From positions 1 through 64,000 of the forward strand of contig JALBYF010000035.1 in NCBI GenBank assembly GCA_023212725.1: a stretch of 64,000 nt of DNA, in the 5' to 3' direction. This DNA comes from Tranzscheliella williamsii. Taxonomy: Eukaryota > Basidiomycota > Ustilaginomycetes > Ustilaginales > Ustilaginaceae. A program made the translations under genes and the position numbers. The notes below the pieces were generated by a model, which saw only the letters and a program-made list of their open reading frames with translations, searched no databases and was not told the origin of the DNA. Of this stretch, positions 47,911 through 55,966 are shown piece by piece (the stretch's first letter is position 1; each line of letters begins with the position of its first letter).

Positions 47911-49302
47911 ATGGCCAAGGCGAAGGTGATGGACCCGGTCCAGGCGGCGCGCAAAGCGGCCCGGACCCGTGAGGCGAAACGCAATAAGAAACGCAAGGAG
48001 GCCACGAAAGAGGCCAAGGCATTGCGGCAAGATACATCAGGCCTCGAACGCGAGATCCGGCGTCTCGAAGCGCGCGAACAGAACCTAGCCCTGGAGGAGC
48101 AACAAGAGCTGTCTCGTCTACGAGACGAGGTATCCAAAGTCAAACACATCAAGGAAGCCTTCATAAACAAGAACCCAGAACAGCGCAACTTTGTCCGTGG
48201 CTACGAAGACACCAATGAGCCGCGAAACCCAGCCCGTCTGCCGACGCAGCAAGAGGCTGGACAGACATCGCAGGCAGGAAGGCCCGCACAAGTTGGCGTT
48301 GTCGGCCTCGGCCCAGCCATGGGTATTATACCGGGACGCGACCCACGATGGAGCATCTACTATGACCCCGTATTCAACCCTTATGGCGCACCGCCTCCGG
48401 GTATGCCTTATCTCGAGAAGCCATACGAGCAGCTAGTCTCCGAAGGATTGATGCAGGCAGGCGATGCCCCTCCTTTGCCGGACGAAACTGACTTTGACAT
48501 GTCAGAGGGTAGCGATAGCGACGATGATGACTCGGTTCCAGACGGGGACGCCATCGCATTACCCGACCAACCTGCCCCGTCCTCCGCTGCACCAACGCGG
48601 GCGCTTGACCACGAGAGCGACGATTCCAGCGTTGATGAAGAACTCAAAGACATCATTATGCCTTCAGGTCCACATCCCTCCGAACTGGCAACGGCAGCAA
48701 CGAATTCTCCGTCAGCTCGAGGCCCTCTATCAAGATTGAACCCACATGTACATCCGCCTGGAAGCGTTGGCCAGGGCGGCAACGGTAGGGGTAGAGGCGC
48801 AGGGAGGGGTAGGGGCCAGGACTACGGGCCTCGCTCTATGCGGGGCCGAGGAGGCTATGCCCTTCCTCCACGACCGCCGGGTTCCAACGCGCGTCCGCCG
48901 GTTGGCATGCACCATGGGAAGCCTCCTTCCTCTGCACCGCCGCCGCACGCGCCAACTGGTCCCTCGTCGTCTGTGCCTTTCCGACCGCCAGCGCCCGGTC
49001 CGCCGCCATCGGTGCCCGCCGGGATTGTCATTTCGGCCGAGCCGCAGCTGCGGGACCTGAAGAGAGAGTCGACCGCCTTCGCGCCAGCATCGATCCGCAG
49101 ACGGCAGCACGATGAGAAAGAAAGAGTCAAGCGCGGCCTTCCCGGCCGGATCGATGCGGCGCCGGGCGGCCCTGACAGCGGCGCTGCGGCCACAGCATCG
49201 CAGGACAAGCCGGACCTGGTCAAGACCGTTCAGGCCCGGCTTCAGACGCAGCAAAGCCTCAAAGAACGCGCAGCGAGCAGTCATCCCGGCAACGACGAAT
49301 AG
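47911..49302 (+). CDS. WBP11-like splicing factor
   Basis: Homologue of WW-domain-binding protein 11, a nuclear spliceosome-associated activator. Single exon, 463 aa. ATG 47911 is used; a GTG one codon upstream is ignored. The Wbp11 domain (residues 1-95) is a basic, coiled segment beginning MAKAKVMDPVQAARKAARTR and running through LSRLRDEVSKVKHIKEAF. An acidic patch (SEGSDSDDDDSVPDGD, ~195), Pro-rich WW-ligand-like runs (APPPGMPYLEKPYE, PPAPGPPPSVP) and an RG-rich stretch (GRGRGAGRGRG, ~295) follow. The conserved C-terminal block ISAEPQLRDLKRESTAFAPASIRRR (here given in two parts: ISAEPQLRDL and KRESTAFAPASI) matches the family end. Assignment is firm. Confidence 0.83.
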   Translation: MAKAKVMDPVQAARKAARTREAKRNKKRKEATKEAKALRQDTSGLEREIRRLEAREQNLALEEQQELSRLRDEVSKVKHIKEAFINKNPEQRNFVRGYEDTNEPRNPARLPTQQEAGQTSQAGRPAQVGVVGLGPAMGIIPGRDPRWSIYYDPVFNPYGAPPPGMPYLEKPYEQLVSEGLMQAGDAPPLPDETDFDMSEGSDSDDDDSVPDGDAIALPDQPAPSSAAPTRALDHESDDSSVDEELKDIIMPSGPHPSELATAATNSPSARGPLSRLNPHVHPPGSVGQGGNGRGRGAGRGRGQDYGPRSMRGRGGYALPPRPPGSNARPPVGMHHGKPPSSAPPPHAPTGPSSSVPFRPPAPGPPPSVPAGIVISAEPQLRDLKRESTAFAPASIRRRQHDEKERVKRGLPGRIDAAPGGPDSGAAATASQDKPDLVKTVQARLQTQQSLKERAASSHPGNDE

Positions 49303-49553
49303 GGCGGGCCCGCTCTAGATGTCCCGCCGCGTACGCTTCGCTAAGCCCGAGACTCTGCGCGTTGGGTATATATGTGTACACGACGTTATGCAGTCCCACT
49401 TGTATCATAGGTCTTATTACCCACAGCTATGCTCATGAAGTTGTGCGGCATAATGAAAGTGGATGGGTGGGTTCATGTCAGGGCCTACTTAACGGTCTCG
49501 CGCGGCTCCCTGAGGATTGCTTTTGCTTGTCTCCGGATCTGAAGGTCTTCAAC

Positions 49554-50204
49554 ATGCTGCTGCCACACGCACTGCTTTGTTTATGGCTCGGTGCAGCGGT
49601 TGCGTCGCGGAGCGTCCGTGGGGCGGCGCCGGTGTGCAGTGCAGGTACGTCGCTGCTGGGTTTTGTACATGCGGGCTGTAGGGACGACTGACGCGTTCGA
49701 GAGGATCCAACACGGGCTACGGCAGTGATGGAGTGCGCGATCACCGGCGATGACTCGCCCGAAGAGGCGCTGCGGCAGGCGGATCCGCTTGCTCTGCGCA
49801 GTCTCTTTTGCCATGTCGGATGCGACTATGCCACCAACGCCGCTATCCAACACGCCTACGCAACCACGGTGCTGCCCGTCTGCACGGTCGAGAAGGACGA
49901 ACTCGACATCTCGCCCAATGCCAAGAAGAGCAACCAGACAGCACGGCGCAAAAGAAGCGGCACTCTGGACACTCTGGCGCGACTCAACCGACGCGATATC
50001 GATGCCTACACCGTCGGCAGGGCGACCTTCCGCTTCTGCTGCGAGGGCCCGCTAGGCCTGAATCTAACAGAGTCGGTACGTATTCATCGGCATTCACGTA
50101 CCTTGCCCGACTTCTCTTTAACACTGACGCCCCTCAAACCTCGTCTTTGCATCTAGGCGGCGAATCGGATCGGTCTGGACATATCGATCTGCACGTTTCT
50201 GTAA
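49554..50204 (+). CDS. Small secreted cysteine-rich protein
   Basis: Three exons: 49554-49644, 49702-50075 and 50157-50204, 170 aa. The introns are 57 bp (GTACGT, ACTGACG branch) and 81 bp (GTACGT, CTGAC-type branch, ATCTAG). Residues 1-18 form a signal peptide (MLLPHALLCLWLGAAVAS). The mature part has about eight cysteines, in VCSAE, MECAI, LFCHVGCDY, LPVCTV, FRFCCEG and ISICTF, and a basic KKSNQTARRKRSG patch with one NQT sequon. The exact stop depends on exon 3: CTG TAA ends it at 50204, but CT|GTAAGC could be used as a donor and extend it. No family was recognised. It could be a cell-wall protein or a plant-infection effector; neither can be shown from sequence. Confidence 0.62.
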
Positions 50205-51429
50205 GCGGTTCGAACTGCAAGGTGGTCGTATTCCTTCTGGTCATCTCGGCGCCATTCGAGAAGGTTGGTCGTAGCCACTCCGCACGCCCGGCCCGCATCT
50301 TGTCTGTAAGCTGGCAGTTTGAAGGTGGCGTGCGATACGCTGCGGATGAGCTGGGCTGCGGTTTGCTAGCCAGCTTGGGCGGTAACTGCCGGTAATCGAC
50401 GCGAACCGCAAGGGCTATGAGGGCAGACTACTGTGCAGCCGTTGAGAAGTATGAAAAGCGCGGCTGAGTTGCGCCAACCCCAACATTTCCATTTTCCACG
50501 TCGCAACAGACCAACTTTTCCCCACGCTGCGTGGGGCTTTCTTCCTTGCCACAGCCGAGGTCGCGGCGAGTCCGCGCTTTTTGCCAAGTTACGGTCCCTT
50601 TGCCAGCTGAATAGAATGAATCATATTGGCCGGATTCGTTGGCCCTTACACCTCACTAATAAATATCGCGATTGGGGTTGTTATCAACGAAATTGTGGCT
50701 ATGGATGGTGTAGCTGCCCAGCTCTGCTTAGCGAGGACCCCAGAGTCGCGTCGGCAACAGCAATTCTTTGCGAGTGCCACAGCACTGAGGAGGGGAAAGT
50801 GATAACGAGAGAGTAAGGCTGACCCGACGAAGCACACCGAAAAGCGGGACGTGCTCCGATATGGGCTCAGCGCGTCTTGGCTCGGTGGCTACTACAGTAA
50901 TTGGCTGCTTTGGTTGTAGGGCTGTCTGCTTGGCTGGCGTTGGTTGGCCGCACGCTCTCTGCCAGATGCTTGCTTGCGGTATGGTTGAATCATCGTCGGT
51001 TGGTCGACTACACCCATCTCATTAGAAAACTTGCCTGAAGCCTTCCACTTCTCACTCTGACTACTCCCTTCTTCCGCTTGGGCCGCTTACAGAAGACCAT
51101 ATTAAGGGATTATTGAGCAGCACAAATCATTTCTCGCTCTTTCGGCTTGACCCTTTTTGCCTAGGCTCCACCACCGTCACGTCCATCCCCAGCCGGCCTG
51201 CAGAAGAAGGGCGACGTCTGCTTGGCTGCGTCAACGTCCTTTCCTCCACCGTCTGCATTCAGGCCCTTTCATCCTCAACGGGTATATACCATCCAGTGCG
51301 AATTGGCGCGCAGATCGCTTTCCCACTCCCTAGCCGCCGAGCTATTTTCGTCGCAGTCGAAGAACGTATACCTGGTCCTTATATTCTGGGACAGCCCAAG
51401 ATAGGCTCTGCTCTTGCGACGACTTCTAG
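50205..51429. other. Intergenic upstream of the acyltransferase gene
   Basis: 1.2 kb without a supportable gene. The first 190 bp could hold a further exon of the secreted-protein gene. The last 400 bp are pyrimidine-rich (for example near 51045-51075 and 51235-51265), as expected of a strong fungal promoter and leader. Confidence 0.55.
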
Positions 51430-54400
51430 ATGCCATCGTCATCCCACGATTCACCCGAAGCTTGCCCTCCCGCCTCCTCGTGCCCCGCCACGCAGGCCCA
51501 AGCACAACCGATTTCGGCCCACAAGGAGGCTCATCTCCTTTCTCCAGCCGCAGTTGTCGGCATCCGTGCAGATATCCCGACCGACAGCGACAAGCCTCTC
51601 AGAAAGCATCCAAGTAACGCTATCGCCAAGGGCACCGTAGCCGAGACAGCATCTAAACAGAAGGAGTATCAGCGCAAAGCCAAGCATCTGTCCCTCAACA
51701 CCAGCAGATCCATACCCTACGCGCGTCCAGGAGACTCGGCGCGATTTCAAGTGGTTCTGAAGGATTTTCATCGATTTCTCAGGTCCTTGCCCATTCCTTT
51801 GCACAGGCTCGTGCCCGCCATTATTGCAAGGGCCATCTGCCGTGTCTTTCGGTCTCAGAACATCATGGCCTCCAACATTGCTTTCGATGTGGCTCTCTTC
51901 TTCTGGCGGGTCATCATCAACCTTTTCTTCCGCGAAATACGTCCAAGATCGGCATGGAGGATCCCGAAGGAAGGGCCCGTTATCTTTGTCGCCGCACCTC
52001 ATCATAACCAGTTTCTCGACCCGCTCTTGCTCGCCTCCGAGGTGCGTCGCGCTTCGGGTCGGCGAGTCGCCTTTCTCATCGCTGAGAAGAGTATTAAGCG
52101 TCGTTTTGTCGGCGCAGCGGCACGCATCATGCAGTCCATTCCGGTGGCACGTGCTGCCGACAATGCCAAGCCGGGCAAAGGTATGATCTCTCTCCATCCT
52201 TCCGGCGACCCTCTGCTGCTGCAGGGGCACGGGACTTCCTTCACGTCGCAGTTGAAGCCAAAGGGCCAGATCATGCTGCCACAGGCATGTGGCCATGCCG
52301 TCGCCGAAGTTGTAGAAATCATTAGCGATACGGAGGTCAAGATCAAGAAAGAATTCAAGGATCAGCGCGCTCTCGATATGCTCCGCGGTAAAATGCCACA
52401 AGAGTCTTCCAAGAGCGAAAAGAAGGCCACATCGAGCCAAAAGCCGTCTGCACCCGTTGTGGACGGCACCGGATGCAAGTACTCGTGTCTTCCGTTTGTC
52501 GACCAGACTCAGATGTATGCCAAAGTCTATGAAAAGCTGGCCGAAGGAGGATGCCTGGGTATCTTTCCCGAGGGAGGAAGCCATGACCGGACCGATCTTC
52601 TCCCTCTGAAAGCTGGTGTCGTTATCATGGCTCTCGGTGCAATGTCGGCCAACCAGGATCTCAACGTCCGCATCGTTCCTGTCGGCTTGTCCTACTTCCA
52701 CCCACATAAGTTTCGAAGCCGAGCCGTCGTCGAGTTTGGCTCGCCGATCGACGTGCCTCGAGAGCTTGTCGGTCTTTTCGAGGAGGGCGGCGAAGGCAAA
52801 AGGAAGGCGGTGGGCGACATGATGACTATCGTCTACGACGGTCTGAAGGGCGTCACCTTAAGAGCGCCGGACTTTGAGACGCTCATGGTGGTTCAAGCCG
52901 GCCGGCGCCTGTACCGAGCACCTGGCCAGTCCTTGAGCCTTGGTCAGACGGTGGAGCTCAATCGCAAGTTTATCATGGGCTATTTGACCTTCAAGGATGA
53001 ACCGCGCGTTGTAAAACTGCGCGACGAGGTGCTCCGCTACAACAAAAAGCTTCGTTATGCGGGCCTACGAGACCATCAAGTGGAGCGAGCGACTCGCGCC
53101 GGGTGGCGCAGCCTCGGCTTGCTGGCCTATCGGCTTGGCCTGCTAGGCATGTGGGGAGGTTTGGCACTGCCGGGCGCCATTCTGAATTCGCCCATTATTG
53201 TGCTGGCCAAGATCATCAGCCACAGGAAGGCGAAAGAAGCACTGGCAGCGTCGCAGGTCAAGGTGGCCGGACGAGATGTGCTTGCGACATGGAAGGTACT
53301 GGTCTCGCTCGGCGTTGCACCCATTCTGTACGCCTTCTACGCGGCGCTCGCCACCTATCTTGCACACAAAACGCAGCTTTCATCTCGCACCAAGGCGCTG
53401 ATGCCGATCTATACGTTTATCGTGCTACCGACCATGTCGTATTCGGCGCTCAAGTTTGCCGAGGTGGGCATCGATATCTACAAATCGCTACCGCCGCTGT
53501 TTGTCTCTTTGATCCCAGGCAATCACAAGGTGATCATTGATCTGCAACAGACACGAGCCAAGATTTCGGCCGATATGCACGCGCTGATCGACGAGCTGGC
53601 GCCTCAGGTATGGGACGACTTTGCCGAGAACCGGATGCTGCCCAACGCTTCCGCTCCACCGGCACCCGAGCGCGAGGCGTTGGTCTGGAAGCAAAAGAAT
53701 ACGACGAGGGGCGCCAAATCTGACCCGCTGAGCCATCCACTGCAATGGATGGACGAGAGACTGTTTGGCTGGGGCCGGCGACGACGCTCCTCAGCTCGGC
53801 GCGTCATTACAGCGGAAGAGGTACGAAAGCTGCGAAGCAGCAGCGGCAAGGAGGGAAACGAGGAAGCAATCGCAGAAGAGCAAGGCGAGCAGGACTCTGA
53901 GACCGAGAACGGATCGGAGGAATCTTTTGATTCGAGCTCTGCCGACAGCAGCGGAGAGGACGAAGGCGACTACGAGGCGATCTTTTCCATGCTGAACCCG
54001 CAGCATCTGCTGCAGAACCTCAAGGGCGGAGTAACGAGTCCGAGCACGCCTGGACGCACACATTCTCGTTCGCGAAGCGGCAGCCGTGGCAGTACGGGGG
54101 AAACATTTGCAGAGAAGCGGAACCGAAGCAACCAGGATCTGCGAGCGCTGATGCGAGAAGGGGGAGCCATGTCGCCGACGGCAAGGCGCATGACGGGCAT
54201 CCTGGACGGGAACGGCAAGACATCGAGCAGCGCCACATCGGCTTTGGCAAGCAACGACAGCGGCAACGGCGGAGAGGGCGGCGGAGCGACGGCACGAAGA
54301 CAACGCACACACTCCTTGTCGGAGGACGTGCACGTGGCCGAGCTGAAACACGCAGGGCCGGCGGCGAGGAAGCTCCCGTTCACGGCGGCGACGCGGGCGT

Positions 54401-54549
54401 TCGAAGTGCAGCACGAAGGGGGCGGGCAGCAGGCAGGCACCTTGCCGCGGCTGGAAGACATGAAGAGCGCCGAGAACACGCCGCCCACAACGCCCAGGAC
54501 GGAGGTCAAGCTTGCCAAGCTCGGCTTGACATCGAGCAAGGAGGACTAG
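51430..54549 (+). CDS. Glycerol-3-phosphate/DHAP acyltransferase (Sct1/Gpt2 type)
   Basis: ER and lipid-droplet enzyme that adds the first acyl chain to glycerol-3-phosphate or dihydroxyacetone phosphate, starting phospholipid and triacylglycerol synthesis. Single exon, 1039 aa. Acyltransferase motifs in order: I, PHHNQFLDP (~189, His and Asp catalytic); II, SIPVARAADN (~236); III, FPEGGSHDR (~379); IV, VPVGLSYFHPHKF (~416). A ~100-residue insert between II and III (including LKPKGQIMLPQ and KYSCLPFVDQTQMY) is typical of Sct1/Gpt2. Hydrophobic helices lie before motif I (~155) and at ~560-700. The C-terminal tail is disordered and rich in Ser/Glu/Asp, a likely phosphoregulatory region as in yeast Sct1. 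An alternative start further downstream is possible; family identity is firm. Confidence 0.9.
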   Translation: MPSSSHDSPEACPPASSCPATQAQAQPISAHKEAHLLSPAAVVGIRADIPTDSDKPLRKHPSNAIAKGTVAETASKQKEYQRKAKHLSLNTSRSIPYARPGDSARFQVVLKDFHRFLRSLPIPLHRLVPAIIARAICRVFRSQNIMASNIAFDVALFFWRVIINLFFREIRPRSAWRIPKEGPVIFVAAPHHNQFLDPLLLASEVRRASGRRVAFLIAEKSIKRRFVGAAARIMQSIPVARAADNAKPGKGMISLHPSGDPLLLQGHGTSFTSQLKPKGQIMLPQACGHAVAEVVEIISDTEVKIKKEFKDQRALDMLRGKMPQESSKSEKKATSSQKPSAPVVDGTGCKYSCLPFVDQTQMYAKVYEKLAEGGCLGIFPEGGSHDRTDLLPLKAGVVIMALGAMSANQDLNVRIVPVGLSYFHPHKFRSRAVVEFGSPIDVPRELVGLFEEGGEGKRKAVGDMMTIVYDGLKGVTLRAPDFETLMVVQAGRRLYRAPGQSLSLGQTVELNRKFIMGYLTFKDEPRVVKLRDEVLRYNKKLRYAGLRDHQVERATRAGWRSLGLLAYRLGLLGMWGGLALPGAILNSPIIVLAKIISHRKAKEALAASQVKVAGRDVLATWKVLVSLGVAPILYAFYAALATYLAHKTQLSSRTKALMPIYTFIVLPTMSYSALKFAEVGIDIYKSLPPLFVSLIPGNHKVIIDLQQTRAKISADMHALIDELAPQVWDDFAENRMLPNASAPPAPEREALVWKQKNTTRGAKSDPLSHPLQWMDERLFGWGRRRRSSARRVITAEEVRKLRSSSGKEGNEEAIAEEQGEQDSETENGSEESFDSSSADSSGEDEGDYEAIFSMLNPQHLLQNLKGGVTSPSTPGRTHSRSRSGSRGSTGETFAEKRNRSNQDLRALMREGGAMSPTARRMTGILDGNGKTSSSATSALASNDSGNGGEGGGATARRQRTHSLSEDVHVAELKHAGPAARKLPFTAATRAFEVQHEGGGQQAGTLPRLEDMKSAENTPPTTPRTEVKLAKLGLTSSKED

Positions 54550-55966
54550 GGGAGGACTAGGACGAGTGCTACCTGGCCCTGGCGCCTCCTTATGTCCATC
54601 TGTAGTGGCGGTCCACCTTATCTTTTGTAGAGCCGCGTTGCATTTATCAAAACGGCCCAGCGCGGTGTTTGGTGCATGACTACCCTGCGATTCGCATCGA
54701 AGAGCGACGTGGATCTGCGTCTGTGAGCCTCCGGTAAAAGGAAAAGCAGTAGGTCGAGGGGTAACTTGACGAGGACAGGGCCCGGCTGCACTGATCGACG
54801 GTGGCGGCCGCGGAGGAGGGCTTGGAGGGGACGATGCGCTGCGCTGTTACGTCGCCATGCCGCGGACGTCGGGCAGTAGTTACCGCGTTGCGCATTTTGG
54901 ATTTTGCTATGTGCAGAAACGCGCTCGCTCCTTTAGCCCGCTTTCTGCTTTTTCCCTTTTTTCGCACGCATCCAGCGCCGGAAGCAGAATCGAAACGGGC
55001 GCCGTTCAGTGTCGCATCCGAACTGCCAGCCAGCGCCGCGCCCGTCAGCAATCGTGACTACCGACTGCGATTGGGATGCGTGAATAAAGGATCGTGAATC
55101 GTGAGTGAATCTAGATTCGGTGCGCGATTGGGATGGCAGAAATGACCGTGATTTGGTAAAATGGCATAGAGGATCCCTCGCCAACCTTTGCCGGCCTTCA
55201 CATTGGCATTCAGCTATCACTTTGCGCCTGTCTATCCATCGACGTATCTTCCACTTCTTTGCTTCTCACCTCTACCTGGCCGCCTACACTACTCCGGATT
55301 GCTGCGTCGGTGTTGCTTTTTTCGCTTTTCATCGTCGCGTCGCTCCATCATCTGTTTTCCTTCTTTCCATCTTCCGCTCGGCAGCCAGCTTCCGTGCCTT
55401 TTTCAGTAATTTCCTCTGGGATCCTTCTCGCCCGTGGACATCAACTCCATCTGCCATCCACACCGCCATCAATACCGCCAGCCACCTTTTCTCATCCGGT
55501 GTCTCGGTATCCTCGCTCTCTATTCCACCCAGCACAGCGACACTTCTCAGAGCGTTTTCATCTGCTTTTCCTCCAGCACCCGCCTTTGCCCAAAGCCGGT
55601 CTCTATCTGATTCAGTTCACTACCAACCCGCGCTCGCATACTCGCACTGTATCGCTCGGCTTAGCTCGCGACAGCTTTCTAGGCGCGCGCCTTTTTCGGT
55701 GCAGAGCTGGGTACCAGACCGCACAGCCGTCCCATTCCCATATCACCTCGTCGCCGTACAGTAGTCTTGTCCGTTGGCAAGGCGTCGCCGTACAGTAGTC
55801 TTGTCCGTTGGCAAGGCGTCGCCGTCGGCGGGCAGAAAACGTCCTAGATAGATTGTTAGAATCACGTACATGTCCTGTTCCTCCGCCATCTAGGTCGCTC
55901 TTCTCCACCATCATCGGCCCCGGCATAGAATACCGCTCTTGGCGCTGCACCATTCACTACTCGAGC
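54550..55966. other. Intergenic upstream of the EH/NPF gene
   Basis: 1.4 kb without a supportable gene. Around 55090-55130 there are repeated CGTGA/ATCGTGAGTGAATC words. From about 55200 to 55700 the plus strand is strongly pyrimidine-rich, as in long leaders or strong promoters. A 34-bp tandem duplication lies at 55750-55817 (separate entry). Confidence 0.55.
55750..55817 (+). repeat. 34-bp perfect tandem duplication in the leader
   Basis: A unit beginning GTCGCCGTACAGTAGTCTTG occurs at 55750-55783 and again at 55784-55817, with the start of a third (GTCGCCGT) following. The copies are identical, so the duplication is recent. It lies about 150-215 bp before the ATG at 55967, probably in the 5' leader. 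Confidence 0.85.

Noticed and set aside
50205..50396. Extra C-terminal exon for the secreted cysteine-rich protein
   Set aside because: Needs a donor at CT|GTAAGC, but the frame already ends with a stop at 50202-50204 and no family guides the choice.
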